Part shown: in pieces, positions 45,930 to 57,742 of the stretch | Position numbering within the stretch: position 1 is the stretch's first letter | Layout: each line of letters opens with the position of its first letter | From: Haematobia irritans | Taxonomy: Eukaryota > Arthropoda > Insecta > Diptera > Muscidae | Reading direction: 5' to 3' | Length of the DNA stretch: 64,000 nt | NCBI RefSeq assembly: GCF_050003625.1 | Contig: NC_134400.1 | Coordinates: forward strand, 47,295,096 to 47,359,095 | Made by a program: the position numbers and the translations under genes | The notes under the pieces: generated by a model | Databases searched by the model: none | The model's input: only the letters and a program-made list of their open reading frames with translations | What the model was told of the DNA's origin: nothing

Positions 45930-46190
45930 TTTTCTATAGGAAATTTTGTCAACACTTTATTTCTTAGGCAATTTGTAAAAAATTTCATTTTTAAAATAAA
46001 TTTTTTCCAAATTTCATTTCTGTATGCAATTTATTTCAAAATATAAGAAATATAGTTTCTATATTCATATGTAGGAAGTTTTGTTAAAATGGTCTTTACT
46101 ATTTTCTCAAAATTTCTTTGTATAGGAAATTCTAGCAAAATTTAATTTCTCTAAAAAAATTTGTCAAAACTTGAATAAATTTTTTCTCTA
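45930..46190. repeat. Decayed 29-bp minisatellite
   Basis: Scattered TTTCTATAGGAAATTTTGTC-like units, about half recognisable. An old relative of the arrays elsewhere in the window. Confidence 0.5.
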
Positions 46191-46920
46191 TGTGCATCTA
46201 TCAAAAATATTTATCTTTCGCTTTGCATTCTTCCTCGCATTACTTCTGTTGCTCTTGATGTTCCCCTTTTTTTCCATTTGTGTCATATGTTTTGCTTGTC
46301 TTATCAGTGTCAAGATATTGAATCACGTTATCACTAAATAGCTTATGGAAATAAAAAATCGCGTTTCGTTGTTTTTTCTTCCTATCACTAAAATATTTGT
46401 GAACTAATTTTCTTAATGTTTTTTTAATTGAAATGCCCCTATTTTTTAGCATTAATTTTTTGGAGGGAGCATATGTCTTGAGTGGCTCATATAGGTCTGA
46501 AGCGATTTACTTGCAATTCAGAGAATATAGAGCTAGTTTCTGAGTTAGGAATGGGCAAGTGGAGGGGAAGAGATTTTGAAAATCACCGTAATTGTGCAAA
46601 TGTAGGAGAAATTTTTTGATAGAAAACAGGCAGCTCAATGTAACTAACCCTACACTCGTATTTACGACGTATAGTTTTCTGAGTGTACTGATTCAAGATT
46701 GAGGTAACTGAATCGAGATATAAATTACGTTAGAAGTGGGGGCTTTTTGGAAATAATTCTGCAACCTTTGGAAGGATAAAGACATTAATAAAATGTCTTC
46801 TTCTTTCTGTGAAAACTGAGTCCCCAGTGAGCCCACGGCCTGACCGTTGAAAGTGAATCACCTCGGGTGATTTTTTTTTTAGATATCATTACCCGTTCAA
46901 AAGTTGCAGAATTATTTCCA

Positions 46921-48329
46921 AACAAGTATAAACGGCCGTAAGTTCGGCCAGGCCGAATCTTATGTACCCTCCACCATGGATTTCGTAGAAACTTCTACGA
47001 AAGATTGTCATCCACAATCGAATTACTTGGGTTGTGGTATCTTAAATCGCTTTCTAAATTGTAGCTTATATGGGGGCTATATACAATTATTGATATGGAC
47101 TAATTTTTGTGTGATTGGGGATCGATTTATATGAGGGCTATATATAACTATAGACCGATATGGACCTAGTTAGGCATGGTTGTTAACGGCCATATACTAG
47201 CACAATGTACCAAATTTCAACTGACTCGGATGAAATTTGCTCCTCCAAGAGGCTCCAAAACCAAATATCGGGATCGGTTTATATGGGGGCTATATATGAT
47301 TATGGACTGATATGGACCACTTTTGGCATGGTTGTTAAATATCATATACTACCACCACGTACAAAATTTCAACCAGATCGGATGAATTTTGCTTCTCCAA
47401 AAGGCACCGGAGGTCAAATCTGGGTATCGGTTTATATGGGTGCTATATATAATTATGGACTGATATGAACCAATTCCTGCATGGTTCTTGGATACCATAT
47501 ACTAACATCACGTACCAAATTTCAACCGAATCGGATGCATTTTGCTCTTCGAAGGGGCTCCGGAAGTCAAATCTGGGGATCGGTTTATATGGGGGCTATA
47601 TATAATTGTGAACCGATTTCGATTTCAATTTTTGCATGACCATTAGAGACCGTATACTTACACCATGTACCAAATTTCAGCCGGATCGGATGAAATTTGC
47701 TTCTCTTAGAGGCTCCGCAAGCCAAATCGGGGGATCGGTTTATATGGGGGCTATATATAATTATGGACCGATTTCGACCAATTTTTGCATGGCCATTAGA
47801 GACCGTATACTTACACCATGTACCAAATTTCAGCCGGATCGGACGAAACTTTCTTCTCTTAGAGGCTTCGCAAGCCAAATCTGGGGATCGGTTTATATGG
47901 GGGCTATATATAATTATGGACCGATGTGGACCAATTTTTGCATGGTTATTAGATACCATATACTAACACCATGTACCAAATTTCAGCCGGATCGGATGAA
48001 ATTTGCTTCTCTTAGAGGGTCTGCAAGTCAAATTTGGGGGTCCGTTTATATGGGGGCTATACGTAGAAGTGGACAGATATGGTCCATTTGCAATACCATC
48101 GGACCTACATCAATAACAACTACTTGTATCAAGTTTCAAGTCGATAGCTTGTTTCGTTCGGAAGTTAGCGTGATTTCAACAGACGGGCGGACGGACATGC
48201 TCGGATCGACTCAGAATTTCACCACGACCCAGAATATATATACTTTATGAGGTCTTAAAGCAATATTTCGATGTGTTACAAACGGAATGACAAAGTTAAT
48301 ATACCCCCATCCTATGGTGGAGGGTATAA
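46921..48329 (+). mobile_element. DINE-like family A element, complete
   Basis: The best reference copy. The 5' end AACAAGTATAAACGGCCGTA contains nested short palindromes (ACGGCCGT, TTCGGCCAGGCCGAA), then ACCCTCCACCATGG, a unique 5' part and about six ~180-bp units. The core has CGGGCGGACGGACATG (48184-48199) and ATCGACTCAGAATTTC, and the 3' end is CCTATGGTGGAGGGTATAA. The ACCCTCCACCAT near the 5' end is inverted at the 3' end (ATGGTGGAGGGT), the subterminal inverted repeat typical of Helentron-like DINE-1 elements. Long open frames in it are accidental. Confidence 0.85.
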
Positions 48330-48339
48330 AAACAACAGT

Positions 48340-48465
48340 GTACAGGTAGTGAACTTCTCTCTTATCACTGAGTGCTGACCGATTCTATATTTAGCTCATT
48401 AAAAAGACATCACCATGTATATTGATCTAAAACGCAGAAACCCAACATTTCAAAACCTAACCTAA
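48340..48465 (-). mobile_element. SINE fragment
   Basis: The minus strand holds part of the SINE body (GTGAACTTCTCTCTTATCAC on plus at 48348-48367) and stops near 48400. CCTAACCTAAC at 48456-48466 is a separate tail-like scrap. Confidence 0.55.
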
Positions 48466-48525
48466 CATGAAACTAAAGACCTTTAGTTTAGCAAACATAG
48501 CCCTGCTACATTTCCCTTTACTTAC

Positions 48526-50975
48526 CCATTCACTGACATCGACTGTAACTCCAATGATGAACACTCCTCCTCCACCTCTCCTATGGTTGGTAGCATATTC
48601 GAATGCCAATATAAATTGAAATAAGCCTCAGATGGCCCAGGACCATTGATTAATTCCGGTGGTCCCAATTTCTCTCCATCTTCACAAATGTATTCCTTTT
48701 CATCATCGCCATAGGCTGTATTTACATCGACTTCATTCTCTTCATCGCTACTCGAACTGGAATAGTAAGTGGGTGCTGTCTCATCTACTTTCATACATTT
48801 ACCCACAACCAAGGGTGGGGGGGTTATGCGATCCAATTCATCTTCCAAATCTTGTTTTGCTTTTGCCACTTGCTTAAAAGTGGACATATCTTCATTTTTT
48901 CTCGCCACATCCGGACTATTACGTCTTTGTAACTCAAATAGGCTGGGCAGTTCTTCGGGCTCTTGGAAGGTATTATTGGTGGAATTACTAGTGTATGTTT
49001 GAATTTTAAAACGAATCTCTCGGTTTGGAGAAGAAGGTGCCAGGGGTTTCTCACTTGGTTTAGGTGGAGAAGATTGTTTCCTGAATGTTTGCATCGAAGG
49101 ACCACCAGATAAGGGAGGTGAATTTGGTGAACGATCGACTACCGTTACTGTGGTGACATTGTTTGAGCTTCCTAATTTGGGTATTTGTGTTTTATTCAAC
49201 GACTGTACTCTCTCTGGAGGCTTGGGTTTTGGTCCTCGATTCCCCTTGGTTATGGATGAAGCGGTGGAGGTGGTGGTGTTGGAATTTAAACTTTCCGAAG
49301 AGGAGTTGGGTCCCGAGACGATTGAGGAATTGTTACTCTGCTGTAGAACTGGTATGAAAGTTCTTTGTTCGGGCATTTTCAATTTCGATTCGGCTGATAA
49401 GGCTCTCTGCAAAGAATTCTTGGAATTGGCCAAAGGACTAGATTCCTTGGATCTGGTATTGCAATAGGCAAGTTTCAAATCAGTTTCCGATTTTTGTTTA
49501 GTCAGAAGACGTGGTATGCTTGTGGGAGATTTATGTGATGCCTTTTTCTCCAAGGATGTTTCCAACTCAAAGGATCTCTTGGGTGTAAGGACTATGGGTA
49601 TTCTTGATTTGCTAGGAGGTGATGGAGTCTTATTTGGTTTGCGATCTTTTTGCATGGGGAGACATGTCGACTCATTGACCAAAAACTCTGAGGTTTGTTG
49701 TTTCACTTTGTCCATTTTCGATTCCTGTTTTAATTTAATTTCACTCTCAGTCTTGGCCCTTTCCAATGAACGATACTGAGTGCTTGGAGAATATATGGCT
49801 TTGGGAATTTTCGTAGTAAATTCCTTGGGTATGGCCATTTCTGTTGTTGAAGTATTATTGGGGGTCCCGGGAGTCACAGGAGGATTAGAATTGCCTTTGA
49901 TGATGACATTATCGGGAATTTTTGGTGGTGGTACTTCTATGGCCTGCTTACCATTGATATTGAGTTTTCGAGGCATAGGAATAATGGATCTCTTCTTAGG
50001 TTCTACTGGAGATAGAGTTATTTGTCTAGGCTTTGGAGTGGGAGTAGATTGTTTGCTACTCTCTCCAGACTCCTCATTTGTGGTAGAGTCTTTGCCATTT
50101 ATGTCAGTCTGCTGCTTTTTTATTTCCGTCTCCTCTTCCCCAGTTTTCTTGGGTGTAGTAGCCTCTTTTCCTTTCAACTCCACATTTTCATAGGCATTCA
50201 CTTTTTCCCTTTTAAATTCAATATTTTCATAATTATTTCCCGGTTTCAAATCGATTTCTAAGATTTCTGTATTTAGAACATTTTTCAATGTAGTATCTAA
50301 AGGTGCATTGACATGAAACTCCTGTTCCAATAAGGCAAAAGGTTTCAAAACTTTAGCCAATTCAGGTTTACTTATAGTCCCTGGCGGTGGTGGTGGTCCA
50401 TTGTTAAGAGAGGCAAAGCCAGAGAGGTCCGATTCCGAGGAATAATTGGAAGTCATGGAATAACGATCGATAACTGTGGATATTGTGCTGGCTGTATCGT
50501 CTGATTCTGATTCACCATTGCGTGAAGGATTACGTAGCACAACATTTGAGCTATTATTTTCTGCAAACAGATTGATGTAGTATTCAGCATCGGGAGGTGG
50601 TGTAAACGATCTCTCACTGTTGGCCATATCCAGGGAATCAGATTTACTTAAAGGCATTTCCCGGGCATCGTTATCCCTAAAGGATCTTTGCTTCTTCACC
50701 AATTTCCTAGGTGGTACTGGGGGAGGTGGAGGTGGGGCTGCTTTTACTTGACCATTCGTTGATCCATTCGAATTCATACCATTAGCCGAAGCGGCTTCAC
50801 CATCATCTTCCAAATCTTGGGGTTTCAAACCACGACCATTACGCACCACAAGTTTTATGGCCACATTATCTTTTAGACACTTTACACATTCAATACGTGT
50901 CATATCCTTGACGAGATGCTCATCAATTTGCAGAATTTCATCACCCTCTCGTAATTGGCCCCAAGAGGTGGTAAC
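48526..50975 (-). CDS. PDZ-domain scaffold protein, exon 2 (residues 118-934)
   Basis: The acceptor TTTTTAG ends at 50976 and the exon opens VTTSWGQLREGDEILQIDEH, completing the PDZ domain (about residues 72-165) begun in exon 1. KDNVAIKLVVRNG is its last strand. After it come a proline run at about 197-206 (APPPPPPVPPRK), TPPPDAEYYINLF near 242-254, PPPPPGTISKPEL near 311-323, and a long Ser/Pro/Thr/Lys-rich region with many SPxxP and PPKPSEKP motifs. A more ordered end follows (AYFNLYWHSNMLPTIGEVEE). The donor is GG/GTAAGT at 48525, phase 2, spliced to 40711. PDZ plus SH3-ligand-like stretches suggest a cortical or membrane-associated scaffold. I do not recognise the specific Drosophila counterpart, so I give no symbol. 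Confidence 0.93.
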
Positions 50976-51040
50976 CTAAAAAGATAAACGAAATATAGAC
51001 GAATTGAATTTTTTCCAAATATCTATCATTTTGAACTCAC
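50976..51040 (-). other. Short intron inside the PDZ domain
   Basis: 65 bp, phase 0. Donor AAG/GTGAGT at 51040-51039, acceptor TTTTTAG at 50977-50976. Removing it joins KDSPASK to VTTSWGQ, a continuous PDZ fold. Reading through gives a stop within five codons. Confidence 0.95.
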
Positions 51041-51490
51041 CTTCGACGCTGGACTATCTTTGGCACATGATTGTATAAAAAGTTTTTGTACTTTTTCCGC
51101 ACTACGAGTCCCACCTTGAAATTTCAAACCAAATCCCAACCGTTCACCAATCAAACGGTAAACTACCACTGTTTCCGTTTCCATCGAGGGGTTTGTGTCT
51201 ACGATCACAGTGTTTGTGTTTTTGGATTCTTGGCTAGCATTGGTTGTATTGTTGATCGATAATACCGTTACAAACGATGGATCGTCTAAAGATAAAGCAG
51301 GGTTTTCGCCTGATGTTGAATTTCTATGTAATTGGTTGTTGTCATTGGATGAGGGATCATCCACTTCCACCACAGTCACATAATCAGCCATGGTGAGTTT
51401 GCAACATATGGTTTTGAACTATGATACAATTGCACGCGAAGTTGTAGTATTGGTAATGCGGCTAATATCCACCAGATGGAGGTAGTACAA
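51041..51490 (-). CDS. PDZ-domain scaffold protein, exon 1 coding (start codon at 51391)
   Basis: The ATG at 51391 begins MADYVTVVEVDDPSSNDNNQ, 117 codons ending at the donor at 51040. The first 70 residues are polar and probably disordered, with no signal peptide. From about residue 72 comes a PDZ domain: ETVVVYRLIGERLGFGLKFQ, where LGFGLKF is the peptide-carboxylate-binding loop (GLGF type), then KVQKLFIQSCAKDSPASK. Bases 51392-51490 are 5' UTR, because a pyrimidine-rich acceptor (TTCTTTTAG) ends at 51491 and the first coding ATG lies 99 bases later. Further UTR exons and the promoter must lie to the right and are not identified. Confidence 0.92.
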
Positions 51491-52555
51491 CTAAAAGAAA
51501 TAAGAAATAATAATTTATAAAAAAATATGAATAATTTCATTTATATTTATTTATTTTTATTTTATTGGAAAAATTAAGCGAATAGTATTTTTGTGTGCTT
51601 CAAGAATATATTCTCTTAATGTATATTGCCTTTAGATATATAACCAAACAGAATCAACGAATACCAACATAATGCCAGATATGCCTACCGGCTTGGATTA
51701 TACAGGGTAGTTGGCACGTAATACGGGTTTTTAGATACCAGGCTCGAAGAAAAACAACCTGCCGAGTGACCTTGTGCGGCCACAGTTGTAATCATACCGA
51801 AATGATTAGATTGTTTAACTATTGGACCACGACCATAGCCATCATGGACGGACATACTATGTTGGATTTGGAAAGTCAAGGAGGGAATTTCGTCCTTTCT
51901 TAAGTTCTCAGAACTACTTTTAATGGGTGTAACACCTTTGAGAGGGATTGTTAATGTAGCTTCTGGTGACTAAAAAGGATAATTAATAACAGGAAGTATA
52001 GGCTCCCATCTGGTAGCCATAAAGGCAGCAACAACTTTCATGCAACAAGTTTACACTTTTTGGGAGTATTTCTTTTATTTCTCCATTCCGTTAATTGAAT
52101 ATTTGTCGTGGTGACTTTTTTTGAAGGCTAACTTAATGCCAGATAACATTCCTTTGAGTCGATGGACAACAACAAAATGGAAAACGGTAAAATACTTTAC
52201 CGGTTTTTGTGTTTGCAGTTTTCTTTTTTTTTTATAAAAATGCAATTTCTTCTTACACATCACCCTCGAAATGCTCTATAACAACAGGTTATCATGTTTA
52301 AATGTAAAAAAGGAAAAGAAAAAGGTGTAATTTGTTTTTTTTTTATCACTAGTTGCTATACTCAAAAAATTTACTTGAATCCAATAATTTTGACGCTCAC
52401 TTGACCTTCTGAGATAAAAATAGAGGTTTCTTAAAATAATAAGATATTTGTAGGAATCAACACGTTTTTAAATCTCGGTTATATAAAATTAAATGTTGAG
52501 AGAAGATAAGAAAGCTTTTCACCAAAAAGGCAAGTTTCATTAAAAGAATTCATAA
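51491..52555. other. 5' intron of the PDZ gene, unassigned sequence
   Basis: Upstream of the 5' UTR acceptor. No exon or family recognised. The minus frame 51879-51685 (64 codons) lacks any known feature. Confidence 0.4.
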
Positions 52556-53310
52556 CACTAGGCAACAAATAACAAACTTTTCTCTGTGAATTGTTTCTAG
52601 CATATTTTTTCTTATTGATTATGACCTACTAAACACGAAAATGATTTTTAAAAAATTTTCTGTCGATTGGTTTTCGAGATATAATTTTTTTTTTTTAATT
52701 TTTGGAGGTACACTTACAATTTTGAGCCTATCTTCGTTTTCTTTGACCTTTTTGATCCGAATACTACTCAAATTAAAGAAAATTGAGCCGTCTACAACTC
52801 ATTCTCAGAAAATTTTCAAATCGGGTAAGTAGTTTGGATGTTAGCGGCTTAAAAAGGTAAAAAACGGCGTTTTTTAATTAAAAATGTGGCAAAAAAAAAA
52901 CATATAAAAATTCATATAAAATATAAAAAAATTTCTAACGGCAATTTTTCGTTTAGCTAGAATCTTTACAAAGAAATTAAGCCCTTACTTAACAAAATCT
53001 TTTTGCCACATTTTTACTTAAAAAACGCCGTTTTTTTACTAACTACTTACTCGATTTGAAAATTTTCTGAGAATGAGTTGTAGACGGCTCAATTTTCTTT
53101 AATTTGAGTAGTATTCGGATCAAAAAGGTCAAAGAAAACAAAAGATATGCTCAAAATTGTAGGTGTACCTCCAAAAATTAAAAAAAAATATATATATCTC
53201 GAAAACCAATCGACAGAAAATTTTTTAAAAATTATTTTCGTGTTTAGTAGGTCATAATCAATAAGAAAAAATATGCTAGAAACAATTCACAAAATGGTTG
53301 TTGGCTAGTG
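52556..53310. mobile_element. Foldback (long inverted repeat) element with TAA target duplication
   Basis: 755 bp. The left arm from CACTAGGCAACAA at 52556 and the right arm ending TTGTTGGCTAGTG at 53310 are inverted copies over about 300 bp (for example GAATTGTTTCTAGCATATTT against AAATATGCTAGAAACAATTC). A ~100-bp centre carries AAAAACGGCGTTTTTTAATT and its inverse. TAA flanks both sides (52553-52555, 53311-53313), as for PIF/Harbinger-type elements. No open frame of note. Confidence 0.85.
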
Positions 53311-53354
53311 TAATATAACCGAGGATTCAAAGCAAAGAATTCGTTGCAACAGGT

Positions 53355-53664
53355 CCCAGCGAAAAAAAGCATCGCCAAAAAAGTAATTAAAAAGTTTTGG
53401 ATTCGGAAGTGGGGCAAAATTAGCGCAAAATTTAATTTTAAATGTCAGTTAAAAAATTCTTTGATTGTTCTTTGAAAATTTTTAATTTTTTTTATGATTT
53501 TTAATGCATTCTAACGATTTTCATAAACGTTTGATCTCAAATATTTCTAATAGTTCAATATTGTTCTATAATGGATTTAGCATTTTTTCGACAAATTTAA
53601 AATAATTTCATTTTATTAATTCTTACTTTGTTTTTACGGTATTTGAATCAAAAAATTACCCATT
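53355..53664 (+). repeat. CCCAGC-ended TIR repeat, left part
   Basis: The left end CCCAGCGAAAAAAAGCATCG at 53355 and body match the copies at 42084 and 28054. It is cut off at 53664 where a DINE-like element begins (ATTAACAAGTATA). Confidence 0.7.
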
Positions 53665-53749
53665 AACAAGTATATACGGCCGTAAGTTCGGCCAGGCCGA
53701 AGCTTATGTACCCTCCATCATGGATTGCGTAGAAACTTCTACTAAAGAC

Positions 53750-54005
53750 TTTGACAAAATTTTCTACAGAAATAAAATTTTGACAAAATTTTCCATAGAA
53801 ATAAAATTTTAATAAAATTGACTATAGAAATAAAATGTTGACAAAATTTTCTATAGAAATAAAATTTTGACAAAATGTTCTATAGAAATAAAATTTTGAC
53901 AAAATTTTCTAAAGAAATAAAATTTTGACAAAATTTTCTATAGAAATACAATTTCGACAAAATTTTCTACAGAAATAAAATTTTGACAAAAATGTCTATA
54001 GAAAT
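53750..54005. repeat. 29-bp minisatellite, left part
   Basis: About nine TTTTGACAAAATTTTCTATAG units. It breaks at 54005 where the family B array begins and resumes at 59690. Confidence 0.85.
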
Positions 54006-54255
54006 AACAAGTAAGAAAAGTCTAAAGTCGGGCGTGTCCGACTATATTATACCCTGCACCACTTTGTAGATCTAAATTTTCGATACCATATCACATCCGT
54101 CAAATGTGTTGGGGCTATATGTAAAGGTTTGTCCCAAATACATACATTTAAATATCACTCGATTTGGACAGAATTTGATAGACTTTTACAAAATCTATAG
54201 ACTCAACATTTAAGTAGGCTAATGCACTAGGGTGGAACACAATGTTAGTAAAAAA
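54006..54255 (+). mobile_element. DINE-like family B, truncated unit 0
   Basis: It starts with AACAAGTAAGAAAAGTCTAA and TATTATACCCTGCACCAC, the family B 5' end, and runs about 250 bp. It is then cut by the next unit's 5' end. Slightly more diverged than unit 1. Confidence 0.75.
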
Positions 54256-55302
54256 CCAGTAAGGAAAGTCTAAAGTCGGGCGGGGCCGACTATATTATAC
54301 CCTGCACCACTTTGTAGATCTAAATTTTCGATACCATATCACATCCGTCAAATATGTTGGGGCTATATATAAAGGTTTGTCCCAAATACATACATTTAAA
54401 TATCACTCGATCTGGACAGAATTTGATAGACTTCTACAAAATCTATAGACTCAAAATTTAAGTCGGCTAATGCACTAGGGTGGAACACAATGCTAGTAAA
54501 AAAATATGGGAAACATTTAAATCTGGAGCAATTTTAAGAAAACTTCGCAAAAATTTATTTATGATTTATCGCTCGATATATATGCATTAGAAGTTTAGGA
54601 AAATTAGAGTCATTTTTACAACTTTTGGACTACGCAGTGGCGATTTTACAAGGAAAATGTTGGTATTTTGACCATTTTTGTCGAAATCAGAAAAACATAT
54701 ATATGGGAGCTATATCTAAATCTGAACCGATTTCAACCAAATTTGGCACGCATAGCTACAATGCTAATTCTACTCCCTGTGCAAAACTTCAACTAAATCG
54801 GAGCAAAAAATTGGCCTCTGTGGTCATTTGAGAGTAAATCGGGCGAAAGCTATATATGGGAGCTATATCTAAATCTGAACCGATTTCAACCAAATTTGAC
54901 ACGCATAGCTACAATGCTAAATCTACTCCCTGTGCAAAATTTCAACTAAATCGGAGCAAAACATTGTCCTCTGTGGGCAAATGAGTGTAAATCGGGCGAA
55001 AGCTATATATGGGAGCTATATCTAAATCTGAACCGATTTGGCTGACATTTTGCAAGTTTTTCGAGACTCATAAAATATTCGGATGTACGGAATTTGAGGA
55101 AGATCGGTTGATATACACGCCAATTATGACCATATCGGTGAAAAATATATATGGCAGCTATATCTAAATCTGAACCGATTTTTTCCAAAATCAATAGGGA
55201 TCGTCGTTGAGCCGAAACAGGACCCTATACCAAATTTTAGGACAATCGGACTAAAACTGCGAGCTGTACTTTGCACACAAAAATACATCAACAGACAGAC
55301 AG

Positions 55303-55384
<82 letters not shown>

Positions 55385-55526
55385 GGACATCGCTAAATCG
55401 ACTCAGAATTTAATTCTAAGACGATCGGTATACTAAACGATGGGTCTCAGACTTTTCCTTCTTGGCGTTACATACAAATGCACAAACTTATTATACCCTG
55501 TACCACAGTAGTGGTGAAGGGTATAA
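54256..55526 (+). mobile_element. DINE-like family B, unit 1 (complete)
   Basis: 1271 bp. 5' end CCAGTAAGGAAAGTCTAAAG and TATACCCTGCACCACTTTG, several ~120-bp internal units with TATGGGAGCTATATCTAAAT and CTGAACCGATTT, a GACA microsatellite (55291-55388), the core CGGACATCGCTAAATCGACT, and a 3' end CCCTGTACCACAGTAGTGGT then GAAGGGTATAA that can fold into a hairpin. The pairing CCCTGCACCACT/AGTGGTGAAGGG links the two ends. Non-coding. Confidence 0.85.
55291..55388. repeat. GACA microsatellite, longest in the window
   Basis: About 24 near-perfect GACA units with two GACGG interruptions. The corresponding tract is about 70 bp in unit 2 (56561-56630), 44 bp in unit 3 (57560-57603), 49 bp in unit 4 and 45 bp in unit 5. 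Confidence 0.95.
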
Positions 55527-56573
55527 CCAGTAAGGAAAGTCTAAAGTCGGGCGGGGCCGACTATATTATACCCTGCACCACTTTGTAGATCTAAATTTTC
55601 GATACCATATCACATCCGTCAAATATGTTGGGGCTATATATAAAGGTTTGTCCCAAATACATACATTTAAATATCACTCGATCTGGACAGAATTTGATAG
55701 ACTTCTACAAAATCTATAGACTCAAAATTTAAGTCGGCTAATGCACTAGGGTGGAACACAATGCTAGTAAAAAAATATGGGAAACATTTAAATCTGGAGC
55801 AATTTTAAGAAAACTTCGCAAAAATTTATTTATGATTTATCGCTCGATATATATGCATTAGAAGTTTAGGAAAATTAGAGTCATTTTTACAACTTTTGGA
55901 CTACGCAGTGGCGATTTTACAAGGAAAATGTTGGTATTTTGACCATTTTTGTCGAAATCAGAAAAACATATATATGGGAGCTATATCTAAATCTGAACCG
56001 ATTTCAACCAAATTTGGCACGCATAGCTACAATGCTAATTCTACTCCCTGTGCAAAACTTCAACTAAATCGGAGCAAAAAATTGGCCTCTGTGGTCATTT
56101 GAGAGTAAATCGGGCGAAAGCTATATATGGGAGCTATATCTAAATCTGAACCGATTTCAACCAAATTTGACACGCATAGCTACAATGCTAAATCTACTCC
56201 CTGTGCAAAATTTCAACTAAATCGGAGCAAAACATTGTCCTCTGTGGGCAAATGAGTGTAAATCGGGCGAAAGCTATATATGGGAGCTATATCTAAATCT
56301 GAACCGATTTGGCTGACATTTTGCAAGTTTTTCGAGACTCATAAAATATTCGGATGTACGGAATTTGAGGAAGATCGGTTGATATACACGCCAATTATGA
56401 CCATATCGGTGAAAAATATATATGGCAGCTATATCTAAATCTGAACCGATTTTTTCCAAAATCAATAGGGATCGTCGTTGAGCCGAAACAGGACCCTATA
56501 CCAAATTTTAGGACAATCGGACTAAAACTGCGAGCTGTACTTTGCACACAAAAATACATCAACAGACAGACAG

Positions 56574-56627
<54 letters not shown>

Positions 56628-56769
56628 GGACATCGCTAAATCGACTCAGAATTTAATTCTAAGACGATCGGTATACTAAACGATGGGTCTCAGACTTTTC
56701 CTTCTTGGCGTTACATACAAATGCACAAACTTATTATACCCTGTACCACAGTAGTGGTGAAGGGTATAA
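55527..56769 (+). mobile_element. DINE-like family B, unit 2 (complete)
   Basis: Directly abuts unit 1 and appears identical to it by eye except for a shorter GACA tract (1243 against 1271 bp). It points to a recent tandem duplication. Confidence 0.85.
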
Positions 56770-57742
56770 ATATGGGAAACATTTAAATCTGGAGCAGTTT
56801 TAAGAAAACTTCGCAAAAGTTTATTTATGATTTATCGCTCGATATATATATGCATTAGAAGTTAAGGAAAAATAGAGTAATTTTTACAACTTTTCGACTA
56901 AACAGTGGCGATTTTACATGGAAAATGTTGGTATTTTGACCATTTTTGTCGAAATCAGAAAAACATATATATGGGAGCTATATCTAAATCTGAACCGATT
57001 TCAACCAAATTTGGCACGCATAGCAATAATGCTAATTCAACCCCTTGTGCAAAATTTCAACTAAATCGGAGTTAAAAATTGGCCTCTATGGTCATATGAG
57101 TGTAAATCGGGCGAAAGCTATATATGGGAGCTATATCTAAATCTGAACCGATTTCAACCAAATTTGGCACGCATAGCTACAATGCTAATTCTACTCCCTG
57201 TGCAAAATTTCAACTAAATCGGAGCAAAAAATTGGCCTCTGTGGGCAAATGAGTGTAAATCGGGTGAAAGCTATATATGGGAGCTATATCTAAATCTGAA
57301 CCGATTTGGCTGATATTTTGCAAGTTTTTCGAGACTCATAAAATATTCGGATGTACGGAATTTGAGGAAAATCGGTTGATATACACGCCAATTATGACCA
57401 GATCGGTGAAAAACATATATGGCAGCTATATCTAAATCTGAACCGATTTTTTCCAAAATCAATAGGGATCGTCTTTGAGCCGAAACAGGACCCTATACCA
57501 AATTTTAGGACAATCGGACTAAAACTGCGAGCTGTACTTTGCACACAAAAATACATCAACAGACAGACAGACAGACGGACAGACAGACAGACAGACAGAC
57601 GGACATCGCTAAATCGACTCAGAATTTAATTCTAAGACGATCGGTATACTAAACGATGGGTCTCAGACTTTTCCTTCTTGGCGTTACATACAAATGCACA
57701 AACTTATTATACCCTGTACCACAGTAGTGGTGAAGGGTATAA
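56770..57742 (+). mobile_element. DINE-like family B, unit 3 (5'-truncated)
   Basis: 973 bp. It begins inside the element at ATATGGGAAACATTTAAATC, without the 5' terminal ~270 bp. It shares base changes with unit 4 (GCAATAATGCTAATTCAACC) that units 1 and 2 lack. Confidence 0.85.

Larger units (their letters stand above)
40712..48525 (-). other. Intron between exons 2 and 3 of the PDZ gene
   Basis: 7814 bp with GTAAGT donor (48525-48520) and AG acceptor (40713-40712), phase 2. About half is recognisable transposon (listed separately). 40740-41090, 41380-41590, 41756-42083, 45421-45930 and 46191-46920 show nothing I can assign. Confidence 0.88.

Noticed and set aside
47636..48250. 204-codon plus-strand frame with repeated GSVYMGAIYNYGP
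   Set aside because: It runs through the ~180-bp units of a DINE-like element. The unit length happens to keep one frame open, and the same frame appears on both strands in other copies.
51685..51879. 64-codon minus-strand frame upstream of the start codon
   Set aside because: No splice context that would join it to the gene and no recognisable protein feature.
55124..55390. Minus-strand frame of repeated CLSVCLSV
   Set aside because: Translation of the GACA microsatellite.
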